Assembly: GCA_036362985.1 (NCBI GenBank)
Contig: JAYGXS010000003.1
Location: 42,331,635 to 42,395,634 of the forward strand
DNA length: 64,000 nucleotides
Direction: 5' to 3'
Origin: Ligula intestinalis
Taxonomy: Eukaryota > Platyhelminthes > Cestoda > Diphyllobothriidea > Diphyllobothriidae
Of the stretch, positions 45,730 through 56,464 are shown in pieces. A program made the position numbers and the translations under genes. Below the pieces are notes generated by a model that did not search any database, was not told the origin of the DNA, and saw only the letters and a program-made list of their open reading frames with translations. Within the stretch, counting starts at the first letter, position 1; every line of letters begins with the position of its first letter.

Positions 45730-48515
45730 ATGTACACAAATGCACATAGTATACTTTCAAAGCTAGACGAGCTGAAGATTCATGCCTTTGAATTCTCACC
45801 AGATATCGTTTTAATAACGAGAACTTGGCTGCCTGAACAAGTAGCCGACGGTGAGGTATCTATGTCTGGGTATCGAATGTTCAGAAAAGACAGAGAAGGT
45901 CGTCAAGGCGGTGGCGTAGCAACATACGTGGAAAATGGACTCACAGTTTTAGACAAAACGGATTAAATGGCGTGTACTTCCGAGGCCATCTGGCTGTCCA
46001 TTTAAGTACCAGGTGCACCCAACCTCGATGTCCTGACACTCTACCGACCACCGAGAAGAGAGCCAATAGTGGACGCCTCCTTGCTAGAGGAGCTGTAAAA
46101 GATTACTGCACGATCGGACATCCTGATTGTGGGGGACTTTAACGACTGGGGCTCGGCCTGCGCACATAGCTCCGATATAACCTTCGACAGTTGCCTTCTG
46201 AGTATGACTCTAAAGTTATTTCTCACGCAACACGTCACTTTTCCGACAAGGCTGCGCGATGGCCTACAGTCCAACTGTCTGGAACTCGTTCTCACGAATT
46301 TGCAGGACAGCATCGGCGAAGTTTCATATCTCCCACCACTAGGTAAAAGTGACCATGTTGTATTGCTATGGGAGTACTCGTTATTCTCAATACCGGAGAG
46401 ACCCTCAACAGCCAGAAGAAATATTTTGCGAGGTGATTTCGATCGAATGAAAACCCAAATCACGCGCGCCGAGTGGGAACTTCTTTTTTCTGAAAACATA
46501 ACTGTGGACTGGGAAACGTTTCGGAACACACTTCACAGACTCATCGACAACCACTGTCCAATTTCGCGAAAAAAGGTGACCACTAGACCGCGATGGTTTA
46601 CGCAGGCCTTAAAAATAGAAGTGATCAAAAAAGCGGAAGCTGTGGGAAAAAAATGCTAGCAGACACAACTCATGCATTGGTCAGTGCCTACAAAACTCAG
46701 AGAAACCGTGTCAAAGGTCTTATTCTCAAAACAAGACGGGATTTTGAAGCAGACTTGCTGAACCGGGCCACAGTGAACCCCAAACTGTCTTACAGTTACC
46801 TCATGCAGAGTACCAAAAACAAGGATCCGATACCCCTGCTGAGGACCGCTGAGGGAAGAGACTTGCTAGATGAAGAAGCAAAGGCTGATCATCTTTCTAA
46901 ATTTTTCCGGTCAGTCTTCACAGAGGAAACGGCATACGATCACCCCACCGACGACACCGAAGCGGATACAATAGTTGAGACTGTCCAATTCCCCGAGGCT
47001 GTTGTTCTTAAGGAACTCTTAAGGTTAAAAGAATCTAAGTCACAAGGTCCCGACGACGTACCAGCCAAGATTTTAAAGGAGCTTGCCAATGAGTTGGCCA
47101 AACCACTCTCTATGCTCTTCCAAACTTTCTTCAAGACCGGATGCCTACCAGTAGATTGGAAATCCGCGAGGATTAGGCCGCTATACAAGGAGGAAAGCCT
47201 GGTTTCAGCGAATAACTACCGACTGGTCAGCCTTACTGCAATCTTTTGCAAAATCATGGAAAAAATTATCGAGCAACAACTTATGCAGTTCCTGGAACAA
47301 AACCATGTGCTATCGGATGCTCAGCATGGTTTTCGTAGAGGTAGGTCCAGCGTAACAAACTTGCTTTACTGTTTAGAACGGTGGACTGAGGCAGTCAATA
47401 ATAGAAACTCAGTGCACGCTGTCTATAGTGACGTCAAAAAGACTTTTGATAGCGTGCCCCACCACCGCCTCATTTTTAAGCTCAGCCGCATAGGAGTAAG
47501 GGGTAGGCTCCTTATGTGGATAAAAAGCTTCCTAATCAGTCGCTCGCAAACTGTCCACATCAGTGACAAACAGTCAGCCAAGGTTGAGATTGAGAGTGGT
47601 GTTCCCCAAGGCTCCGTTCTTGGCCCTATCTTGTTTGTTATCTACATCAACGACTGTGTCCGCGAACTGGATTGCGGTATTGCCATGTTTGCCGATGATA
47701 TAAAACTTTGGAGCATAATTCGAACTGCAGCTGACGAAGTGCACTTACAGAAAAATTGAACTAGACTTCAAAAATGGTGGGTGGAATGGCTCTTACCGTT
47801 CAATGAGAGCAAGTGCACCACCATTCGAGTCGGCAAATCCGGTTCTTCAAACGGCACGGCTTCCCGACTGAATGGCATACCATTAAAGGAAGTGAACGCC
47901 CAGAAAAACTTGTGAGTCTGGATCACGCTTTCCCTTAAACCCTCCCTGCATTGCACACAGGTAGCCAAGTCCGCGATGTCGATCCTATACCTCGTCACAC
48001 GAGCTTTTTCTATCTTCAATGAAGAGTGCTTCACAAAAGTCTTCGGAACCTTCGTACGACTGCACCTAGAATCCGCTATCCAAGCTTGGAGACCCTGGGC
48101 CAGGAAAGACATCAACATCCTGGAAAAGGTACAACGGCGCGCAACAAAACTTGTTATTGGGCAGGGCTCGCAGCCTTATGAAATACGGCTGTCAAATGTC
48201 AACCTCTTCCCACTGTGCTACCGGCAGCTTCGAGGGAACTGATACTAGCATTCCGCGTATTACGTCTACAAGACTGCTGTCTTATATCAGGGGATTTTTT
48301 GGAATTAGCAACGACCACTAATCTGAGGGGTCATCCTCTCAAATTAAAGGTGACAGGGGCCAGGCTGAACGCTCGGAAACACTTCTCAAAAAGGGTGGTC
48401 GGAGCGTGAAATGTGCTTACTCAGGACGTCGTTATGTCGGAATCGCTAGAGGGTTTTAAGCGAAAACTGGATCGATATAGCAGTGCAAAGGGGATCGGAA
48501 CTGACAATTTACAAT
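45730..48515 (+). pseudogene. LINE ORF2: EN-RT, multiple stops
   Basis: Endonuclease MYTNAHSILSKLDELK, then LITRTWLPE, where the catalytic 'TETW' glutamate is replaced by Arg. A TAA sits near 45,964. It continues with VGDFNDWGS, LGKSDHVVLLWEYS and a frame change near 46,600. The RT is nearly complete (46,660-47,759): [70 protein letters not shown] and AMFADDIKLW, then TGA. The C-terminus continues with LEKVQRRATKLVIGQ, YRQLRGN*, LRGHPLKLK and KRKLDRY. The mutated endonuclease and stops make it inactive. Confidence 0.85.
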
Positions 48516-49089
48516 AGTAATGCTGCTTTCAATTTTTCAGTTGTATTTTTTTTATATCCGTTTACGTTTGCTATTTATAACGCCCTCCCACGCATAGCCT
48601 CATGCGAAGGTCTCCGCGGTCTACTCTACTTGGATATCTGCGTACCGTGATTATCTCGCTAGCGATCTTATCAGCCAGACCTGATGGCCTCAAAATTCAC
48701 ACTTGGTTCGACACAAAGCGGACTGTCGACGATTTGGACGGATGCCCCTGTTTTTCCAGTTCCGTTGGCGGACTCTGCAATCAGCAAGGAAGAATCAGGA
48801 CGCGGCTTCCACACATATATGATCCTGGGAACCTTTGCAATGCCCCTCCCCGTTGGAACCCATTTTTTCTCCTAAATCCCACGCATTACTCCCACAAGAG
48901 CGACAGATTTTCTCTTAAAAATCCATGAAGAGTTTTTTCACTGTCTGCTCCTAATTTTCTATCCCATGAATCAGGACAGCTGGCCTCGCCAACAGTCTGA
49001 GAAACAAATTTTCTGCTGCCACTGCACATATGTACAAAAAAGGCACTCAAAGGAATTTTTCCTACATATCCCTATATATACTGATACTG

Positions 49090-50069
49090 GTAAAGAACTA
49101 TAGTGGAGTCTTCCCAGTGCAAGCGAAGCGCACCCAACTCCGATACGGGCATCTGGTTCTAGATAATAATATGGGTGGAGCACATCAAGGAGCGAATGTA
49201 AGCGCAGTAACTCTGCAATAAAGAAAATTACAGAGCACGTTGACATTTGTTTTAATCAACCAATAATTGGTGTAAAGGTTGGTTAACTAGTCTATGAAAT
49301 TGTAGTAACCAGAGAACAATGAGATTGTTCCTTGTTTTGATTATGTCGGCGCGGTGACTTTGAGTCGAGTGCAGGATGTTGTAGGTGGTGTGGCCTCGCA
49401 GGTAAAGTGGTGTATTGGTTGTCCCCTCCCTGGTGGTGGTCTTCAGCCCCACCCTCCCTAGTAGACAGTTGTGAATAACAGTTGCCCTTCCTGCGAGGGT
49501 CTCACGGAGTGTTTCCTTTCCCCGGTGGTAGTCTCCAGCTCCACCTTCCCCGATTGTCTTCTTCGGCTACGTGTTCGCCTGTATGACAGTTTATTATCAT
49601 TATTATCTTACTGTAATCGTAATAAATATGTGTGTGTTAACATTTGTCCTCGGCTTATCATCTCGACGAGTGACTGTTCCTGTGAACGAGCATTCTAGTG
49701 GAATTACAGTGTGTGGAGTCAGCCAGAAGACAACGTACGTAGAAGAACGACCGAGTACCGGCCATAATCAGGAAAAAGACACGCTACCAAAAGAACAACA
49801 GGGCGCTCGGGCGTTACAAAATGTCTAAATTGTAGTCGGTAAACCGAAGATAGGAATGGGGACGACTCTCATTGAATAAACTAATCAAGAAACTGAATTT
49901 GCCATTGACAAGGACAAAATAACCGAACCATCAGGAAAAGAAGCCAAAAAGTGTCTACTCGTTGCCCAAATAAGGTAAAGAATGGTAAGCAGGGAGACGC
50001 AAACTGTTATCTGTGACACGGAACGGTAAGTTGTCGTATTTCTTTAAAAAATAGCTAAATGAAGGTAAA
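49090..50069 (+). other. region upstream of LINE ORF1; duplicated C/T-rich unit
   Basis: No host gene. Two C-rich units, 'TCCCTGGTGGTGGTCTTCAG' (about 49,427) and 'CCCCGGTGGTAGTCTCCAGC' (about 49,521), are related to each other and to 'CCCCCGTAGTAGCCTCCAGC' near 33,985. The 3' half, from about 49,700, may be the 5' UTR of the LINE whose ORF1 starts at 50,070, but I cannot place its start. Confidence 0.45.
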
Positions 50070-51241
50070 ATGGAAAATATGAAAAAACTTCTCCAGCAGA
50101 CCATCGCTGCGATGGAAAAAGTGATGACTTCAGTGCATATGCATGGACCGCCTAAAGAAGAACAGAGGATGCATATACCAGACACCGTCACACTATCCGT
50201 TTCGAGCTCTAGGCCCACTGCAGCGAAGGCGACCAAAACTGTACATCAGGACTCCCGTCAGGAGGGTTATCATGGTGTAGTTGCTCAGGGGTTGCAAGAA
50301 GCAACTTCAGACATTTCTGACGACCAAGCAGTCACACCACACAGTTCGAGCTCCAGGCCCACTGCAGCAAAGGTGGCCAAAACCGTACCTAAAGACTCCC
50401 GACCGGAGGGTGATCATGGTGTAGTTGTTCAGGGGTTGCAAGAAGTAACTTCAGACAATTCTGCCGACCAAGCAGTCACACCACACAGTTCGAGCTCCAG
50501 GCCCACTGCAGCAAAGGTGGCCAAAACCGTANNNNNNNNNNNNNNNNNNNNNNNNNNNNNNNNNNNNNNNNNNNNNNNNNNNNNNNNNNNNNNNNNNNNN
50601 NNNNNNNNNNNNNNNNNNNNNNNNNNNNNNNGGAGGGTGATCATGGTGTAGTAGTTCAGGGGTTGCAAGAAGTAACTTCAGACAATTCTGCTGACCAAGC
50701 AGTCACACCATACAGTTCGAGCTCCAGGCCCACTGCAGAAAAGGTGGCGAAAACCTCTGCTAAGGGCACACGACACCGAGAGGATCATGAATACTGTCTA
50801 GTTGTACAGGGGCTAAAAGAAGCCATTTCAGACCGCTCAAACGACCAGAACGATCTGAACTTGGTTTCCTTTAACGATGTCCTGAGCGATCTGTTCCCGC
50901 CAGGTAAAGAATTTGAAGTGCTCAAGTCATTTCGTATCGGGAAAAGGCCGGCAGATACTGCAGAAATGACCCGACCCAGACCGCTAAAAATAGTATTTAA
51001 AAACAAGGAACATGTTCAGGTAATCATGTCTAAAAAAACTAACCTTCGTCACGCACATAAAGAGGTTTTTTTTCAACCGGACTACTCCCTGGAGGAACGG
51101 CTGAAACGCCGAGAACTAGTAGCGGAACTACAGTCGAGGAACAAGAATGGCGAGGTAGGCCTGAAAATCTTCAACGGGAAGATAATTCAGAAGAAAACAT
51201 TGAACCAAACCGTAATACTCCGAACGACGGTCAGGAAGTGA
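50070..51241 (+). CDS. LINE ORF1 with 144-bp tandem repeats, gap inside
   Basis: ATG at 50,070 (MENMKKLLQQTIAAMEKVMT, helical) to TGA at 51,241. Residues ~45-190 are tandem 48-residue units, each SSSRPTAAK-AKTV--DSR-EG-HGVVVQGLQE-TSD-S-DQAVTPH, starting at 50,201, 50,345, 50,489 and 50,716. The ORF1 core follows: CLVVQGLKEAISD, VLKSFRIGKRPADT, RPRPLKIVFKNKEHVQVIMS, HKEVFFQPDY, a basic helix, and VGLKIFNGKIIQKK. This is an RRM-like nucleic-acid-binding architecture, expected to coat the element RNA. The two sides of the gap are out of frame at 100 N but in frame at 17 + 144k bases, so ORF1 is probably intact. Confidence 0.85.
50201..50762 (+). repeat. 144-bp tandem array in LINE ORF1
   Basis: TTCGAGCTC(T/C)AGGCCCACTG begins at 50,201, 50,345, 50,489 and 50,716. 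The first two intervals are exactly 144 bp. The third spans the N gap, and its known bases add up to 127. The last unit diverges after AAAACCTCTGC. Confidence 0.9.
50532..50631. other. assembly gap (100 N)
   Basis: Exactly 100 N, the conventional placeholder for unknown length, falling inside a 144-bp tandem repeat unit. By comparison with the preceding unit, the missing sequence is 17 bases plus any whole number of units. Confidence 0.98.
51066..51073 (+). promoter_or_regulatory. candidate -1 frameshift site (T8)
   Basis: ORF1 reads GTT TTT TTT CAA here, so T TTT TTT is in the register required of a -1 slippery heptamer. The ORF2 (-1) frame opens at 51,061, just after a TAA at 51,058-51,060, and runs without a stop to 54,066. 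ORF2 has no ATG until 51,283. Frameshifting would give an ORF1-ORF2 fusion. Re-initiation near the ORF1 stop is the alternative. Confidence 0.45.
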
Positions 51242-51282
51242 CTGTCACAACCGGATTACACCGTACAAAGAAACTAAAGTGC

Positions 51283-54066
51283 ATGTACACCAATGCACAA
51301 AGCCTGCTCTCCAAATTAGATGAGCTTAAGATTATTACGTGCCAACTGGAAACAGACGTCGTCTGCATAACAGAAACATGGTTGTCCACGAAGGTAAGCG
51401 ACCAGGAAATTGCTCTCCCCGGGTTTCAAGTTTTCCGAAAAGATAGAGTCGGGCGTCCAGGTGGGGGTGTGCTAATCTATGTTAGACACGGCCTGCTCGT
51501 GTCCGACAAGTCCGAAAACCTTTCGGGTAGTATAGAGGCAATATGGCTCACCGTTAGAACACCGGGGTCACAGACCCTTGACATCATGGCGGTCTACCGT
51601 CCACCATCGAGCAACCAGCAGTCAGACAATAGTCTGATCGAAGGAGTCGAAGAAATTGCTAGAAGATCCGATGTCATGGTCATGGGAGACTTTAACGCCC
51701 CCCATATCGACTGGAATGTGAGTTCTGCGCCCGGCTCAGAAGTAAATTTCGATCGACGACTCCTGCGCACAGTACAGGCATCTTTCCTAACGCAACACGT
51801 CCTATATCCGACCAGATTACGCGAAGGGCAACAAGCTAATTGCTTAGACCTAGTACTTACCAAAGCACCTGATAGCGTGGACATTGTAAATTGTTTACCA
51901 CCTCTCGGAAAAAGTGATCACGTAGTGCTACAGTGGGAATATTCACTCTTCTCTGTGCCCGATCGTAGTGCGGTAACCAGACGCAACATATGGAGAGGGG
52001 ACTTTACACAAATGAAAACCACAGTGAGCGAGATAGACTGGAACGAACTATTCACCGGGTGCGTTCTCGATGATTGGTCGGCATTCAAAGCCGTATTACA
52101 CGGACTAATTACCGATTTCTGTCCTATCACGGTAAAGAAAGTAACAAATAGGCCTCGATGGCTACCGCCGACGCTAAAGAGGGAAGTAAACCGCAAAGGA
52201 AGGCTGTTCAAAATCTATCGCAGAGAGAGGACCCCCGAATCGTACAATAGGTATAAGGCACAGAGAAACAAGGTTAAGAGCCTGATACGAATTAGCCGAC
52301 AAAACTTCGAGAGTAATCTAATAAATCGTGCAGTAGGAAACCCAAAGCTTTTCTACAGCTACGTTAGGCAATGTACTCGAAATAGAGACCCTATTCCTCT
52401 GCTAAAAACAGACGACGGTGTAGAAATTTGCGAGATTAACGAAAAGGCGGAACATCTATCCTGCTTCTTCCAGTCGGTCTTTACGAGAGAGGCTGAGTTC
52501 ACCGCTATTAACTGCAGTGTGGGTGTGATCCAGACCATAGACTCGGTTGCACTCACGGAAGCTACCGTTCTGCGAGAACTTCTACAGCTTAAAGAAACGA
52601 AGTCGTCAGGTCCGGATGAGATACCTGCAAAGCTATTAAAAGAGCTAGCCATAGAGTTGGCGGTACCCCTGTACATTATCTTCCGAGCTTCTCTTAATAC
52701 TGGACAAGTGCCACCCGATTGGAAGACAGCGTGGATCTCACCCATCCACAAAAGTGGAAGTCGGGCGACCGCAAATAACTATAGACCGGTCAGCCTCACC
52801 TCAATATCCTGCAAGCTTATGGAACGCATAGTCAAACGCGAGCTGATGCACTTTTTGGAGCAACATCAACTTCTTTCTGATAAGCAGCACGGATTCCGCA
52901 GGGGAAGGTCCTGCTTGACCAATCTGCTCTATTGTCTAGAACAATGGACCCGAGCGATCGATGAAGGGAATACGGTGCATACAGTCTTCGTAGACTTCAA
53001 GAAGGCGTTTGACACGGTGCCCTATCAACGTCTCTTATACAAGCTCAGCCGCATAGGGGTAAGGGGAAACCTTTTGCAGTGGATAGCAAACTTCTTGACT
53101 GGTCGTACCCAGACCGTATGTATTGGCGAACAGCGGTCGGCGGAGGTAGCAGTTGAGAGCGGGGTTCCACAGGGATCTGTTCTTGGCCCTATTCTCTTCC
53201 TTATATATATTGATGACTGCATAAGCGGACTAGACTGCGAAATCGCAATGTTTGCTGATGACATAAAACTTTGGAAGGTCATACGCAACCAAGACGATGA
53301 ATTAAACCTCCAGGCAAATTTGCATAGACTAGAGCAATGGTCGACCCTTTGGCTCATGCCATTCAATGTGGCAAAATGCAACCTAATGCGCTTTGGTAGA
53401 ACCAGCACCATGCCTCGGAGGGTGTATTACCTGAATCACACGCCGCTGCCAGAGGTTGAGGCTCAGAAAGACCTGGGGGTGTGGTTCACGCCTTCACTGA
53501 AGCCATCACTCCACGTCCTGAAAGTGGCTAAATCCGCAATGTCGAGCTTGTATCTAATCAAGCGAGCCTTTGCTAAGTTTGACAAAGCTGTATTTGGCAA
53601 GGTATTCGGCACGTTCGTGCGACCTCAACTGGAATTTGCCATCCAAGCCTGGAGACCTTGGACAGCCAAAGACAAAAAAAACCTCGAAAGGGTACAAAGA
53701 CGCGCAACAAAATTAGTACGAGGACAACGGAACCTCCCTTATGAGACCCGATTGGTAAATCTTGACTTGTTTCCTCTGGATTACAGGCAGATACGTGGGG
53801 ACCTAATCCAGGCATTTCGCATGTTGCGTGGTCAGGATTGCTGCCTCCAAACAAATGACTTCTTTGAGCGGGCCACCACCTCTAGGCTGCGAGGACACCC
53901 CCTCAAATTACGTGTGACTGGGGCAAGACTTGACCCAAGAAAATTCTTTTTCTCTAAGAGGGTAATCCAGGCATGGAATGCTCTTCCTGCGGATATTGTC
54001 ATGTCCCCTTCCGTGGATGTCTTTAAGGCAAACCTAGACCGATATGATGAGTATCGTCACGATTAA
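51283..54066 (+). CDS. LINE ORF2: APE endonuclease + reverse transcriptase, intact
   Basis: Uninterrupted; open from 51,061, with first ATG at 51,283. Counting from the GTG at 51,238 (942 codons), the endonuclease covers about residues 15-235: YTNAQSLLSKLDE, ITETWLSTK, VYRPPSSN, VMGDFNAPHIDW and LGKSDHVVLQW. The reverse transcriptase covers about 480-690: NNYRPVSLTSISCKLMER, HGFRRGRSCLTNLLYCLEQW, VFVDFKKAFDTVP (motif A), [20 protein letters not shown] (B) and AMFADDIKLW (catalytic FADD). The CR1/Jockey-type C-terminus covers about 720-940: KDLGVWFTPSLKPS, LERVQRRATKLVRGQ, RGHPLKLR and FFSKRVIQAWNALP. All expected catalytic residues are present. It would nick target DNA and prime reverse transcription in the nucleus. 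Confidence 0.95.
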   Translation: MYTNAQSLLSKLDELKIITCQLETDVVCITETWLSTKVSDQEIALPGFQVFRKDRVGRPGGGVLIYVRHGLLVSDKSENLSGSIEAIWLTVRTPGSQTLDIMAVYRPPSSNQQSDNSLIEGVEEIARRSDVMVMGDFNAPHIDWNVSSAPGSEVNFDRRLLRTVQASFLTQHVLYPTRLREGQQANCLDLVLTKAPDSVDIVNCLPPLGKSDHVVLQWEYSLFSVPDRSAVTRRNIWRGDFTQMKTTVSEIDWNELFTGCVLDDWSAFKAVLHGLITDFCPITVKKVTNRPRWLPPTLKREVNRKGRLFKIYRRERTPESYNRYKAQRNKVKSLIRISRQNFESNLINRAVGNPKLFYSYVRQCTRNRDPIPLLKTDDGVEICEINEKAEHLSCFFQSVFTREAEFTAINCSVGVIQTIDSVALTEATVLRELLQLKETKSSGPDEIPAKLLKELAIELAVPLYIIFRASLNTGQVPPDWKTAWISPIHKSGSRATANNYRPVSLTSISCKLMERIVKRELMHFLEQHQLLSDKQHGFRRGRSCLTNLLYCLEQWTRAIDEGNTVHTVFVDFKKAFDTVPYQRLLYKLSRIGVRGNLLQWIANFLTGRTQTVCIGEQRSAEVAVESGVPQGSVLGPILFLIYIDDCISGLDCEIAMFADDIKLWKVIRNQDDELNLQANLHRLEQWSTLWLMPFNVAKCNLMRFGRTSTMPRRVYYLNHTPLPEVEAQKDLGVWFTPSLKPSLHVLKVAKSAMSSLYLIKRAFAKFDKAVFGKVFGTFVRPQLEFAIQAWRPWTAKDKKNLERVQRRATKLVRGQRNLPYETRLVNLDLFPLDYRQIRGDLIQAFRMLRGQDCCLQTNDFFERATTSRLRGHPLKLRVTGARLDPRKFFFSKRVIQAWNALPADIVMSPSVDVFKANLDRYDEYRHD

Positions 54067-54835
54067 GTACTCCAAATCCAATCACTGAACTATTCCGATT
54101 CTAAAAATTGAAGCGCTCTACATCCAAAACCTGAAATGCTAAAATGCTATAAACATATACTAATAGTAATTTGTAAGTAGTATTATTATTATTAGTAATT
54201 AACAAAATGAGTCTCTGCCATTATCTACCTATGTTGTCTCTACTCACTATGCGATCTGCGCCGATCGTGTCTGGGGCGCACCTATCGCACCTATGGTCCT
54301 AGGCTACGCGGCCCTGTCACACCCTTTCTCGTATCGACCGACTGCTGACAACGTGGTAGGTTCCTCGGCTCTTGACACAGCAAAGGCGTATCATGGTCGC
54401 ATCTCCGGTCTTCGGGACGTTCTCGTGACTCCGAGGTCTCCTCCTCGTATGGTCCTTCGGGTGTAGATATTACTCGTCATGGATGCCATGGCTACCGTCA
54501 ACATTCACAGAAGCATCATGCCCCTATCATTCACAAACTTCCCCCACGAGCGACAGTTTTTCTCCTAAAAACCACAAATGACATTCCATTTTGAATTATT
54601 AGCCAGCCTTAGGAGTTTTTTCACTGTCTGCTCTTCTTCCTCAGTTACACTGCTGGCTCGTGTAAACTGAGTGTGAGTTTATTACTTGAAACAAGTGAGT
54701 AGTTGTTATAAATTGTGTCAACAACTTCTTTAGAATGTTCGGCTTCGCCGATGCATTTCTTAAATCCTATGTACCAAGAGGGAGTTCAAAGGCGATCGCC
54801 TATATTTCCTTTAATAAATTTGACTTGACTTGATT

Positions 54836-55157
54836 AATGAATGCCAGTGGAAACCCCACTGTAGCCCTAATAGCAAATTTCACTCATTCGAGACTCGTTT
54901 TTTGTTGTTTTCGTTGACTTTCCTTGTCTACTTTCGAAGAATTTTAAAAGTTGACACACGAATCGATCAGGCGCTACTAAATTACTAAAGTGCTTCTCGC
55001 ACCGGTATTAGAAAATCGATCGCGCTTTGCGAGAAGCGGCCAGAGCAGGGGTGGGCACATCATTTGGCGCACTGTCACACTGGCGTGCGGTCGCAAGGCT
55101 GTCTACGTCGCTGTAGGCCTGCATTTTTACGTTTTGTTTCTGTTACCATTTTTCAGC
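54836..55157. other. short intergenic stretch
   Basis: Between the LINE tail and the spliced pseudogene. No further feature seen, apart from a 71-codon frame (54,990-55,205) that includes the first exon of the pseudogene in the same frame. Confidence 0.4.
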
Positions 55158-56366
55158 ATGTTCAAGTGTGCTTCGAGTACTACCCGATATAGACGCAGAA
55201 GGTAAGCGCTTCTCCAAGGTCTTGGCGAAATTATGGAGCATTATGATTAAGCTTTCGCGTTTGACACATCCTCGTCGTCCTCGGGCCTAAACTCATCCTC
55301 CTCTTCGTCTGCATCTAAATCGAACTCCCTGATGTGGACTGATGATGAAGAAACGGGCTGAAGTCCTGGCCCAATGGATATCGTCAATGGACCAGCTGGC
55401 GAGCCTTCCTGTTTGCCTCCAAAAGAAGAAGAGCAAAGTCCACTAGAAGCCCTTCGATCGTGGGCAATAGACGCCGGCACGCCTCATATGCAACTCGATA
55501 GTTTTCTAAAGATTTGAAAACGTCTGTCCGGATATACCTGCAAGTGCGCATACACTGCTGGGGGAAGACAACGAAATGTAGATTACGAAAGTGGGCAGCG
55601 GTGAGTACGCTCATTTAGGACTGGTGAAGCAATTAACGGAGCAGGTAAGTCGTCGTTCCATGTTGGTTAGGGTCCCTGAGGCAATCAGGAGAGGACAAGA
55701 AGCGCGCAGAGGAGAAATTAGATCGCGTTCTTGCGGTGCTGCACGATAAACCCGCTTGCACTTCGGCCTCCGTTGATGTGCCTTTCCTTACTCCTGTGTC
55801 GTCAAATGCCGAACTGGACGCCTTCGATAATACATTATCCAGGTCGCAATATCGACAATAGATCGTACGTTACCGAATGCATTCAGCGAACGTTACCAGA
55901 TGATCCACTTGGCATCAGTAGCTACCGATTACGTGCCTGTTTACGTTAGCAGGGTTTCCCAGATCCTGCTGACAGACAGAATCAATAAGGAGCTCTTTTG
56001 AAAGGGCCCCCAGCAGGGTAAGAGAACCTGCTGCGACTTGGAGGCGTATACCGTCATCTTTCATATGGTTTACTATTTTATTCTAACTCCCTCTATCAGA
56101 GGCTTGCAAAGTTGCCAATGACTCGTGGCCTATTGATGTCCGCTGCGTGGAGGATGCCTTCAAGGACATTTTCAAGAAAGCTTATGACAAACACTTCATG
56201 GGGTGTTATAAGGCTGATGAAGGAAAATTTTCTGTCGGTAAGTGAACGCATATTATTGGCACGTAAATAATATCTTCATTTGCATACCGTCATCCAGTAC
56301 TTTTCCTTTTTAGAGCACCGAGCCCAGGACCAAAGGCAGCGAGAGCCAGGCCCGCCCACAACCTAA
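55158..56366 (+). pseudogene. spliced gene resembling DUF4806-type proteins, broken
   Basis: Exon 1: 55,158-55,201, MFKCASSTTRYRRR, donor GTAAGC. A further block (55,374-55,644) reads LEALRSWAIDAGTPHMQLDS, then after a frame change DIPASAHTLLGE and GSGEYAHLGLVKQLTEQ, donor GTAAGT. Next SLRQSGEDKKRAEEKLDRVL and SSNAELDAFDNTLS, then VSQILLTDRINKELF, a TGA where the family usually has Trp, and KGPQQG (exon ends 56,017). The last two exons (56,100-56,237 and 56,314-56,366) join in phase: ACKVANDSWPIDVRCVEDAF... to EHRAQDQRQREPGPPTT and stop. The pattern matches, from memory, proteins with an 'LP-(D)ARTLL' block and a DUF4806 domain. A frameshift, a TAG and a TGA suggest a pseudogene. Confidence 0.6.
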
Positions 56367-56464
56367 TAATACTACCAGTATGAACAATTAATCAAGCCAA
56401 ATCTTTTGTACACCTATTTTTTACATATTTTTTATGCACTAAATTATTCCTGTTCTCAACAAAT

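Larger units (their letters stand above)
44400..49089 (+). mobile_element. CR1-like LINE, nearly full length, mutated, plus strand
   Basis: Contains ORF1 (about 44,480-45,673, with internal duplications), ORF2 (45,730-48,515, broken) and a 3' UTR matching the copy at 21.1-23.5 kb. It ends 'GGCACTCAAAGG...CCTATATATACTGATACTGG'. The 5' boundary is approximate. Confidence 0.85.
49800..54835 (+). mobile_element. CR1-like LINE, best-preserved copy, plus strand
   Basis: ORF1 (50,070-51,241, with a gap) and an intact ORF2 (to 54,066), then a 3' UTR with CCCACGAGCGACAGTTTTTC and GGAGTTTTTTCACTGTCTGC, both shared with the copies at 21, 44.4 and 57.8 kb. It ends TTAATAAATTTGACTTGACTTGATT, a pentamer tail at 54,819-54,835. 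The only break is the assembly gap, so this copy may have been recently mobile. The 5' boundary is a guess. Confidence 0.85.

Noticed and set aside
51594..53854. Minus-strand frames opposite the intact ORF2
   Set aside because: Shadows of the ORF2 coding sequence; they contain no independent motifs.
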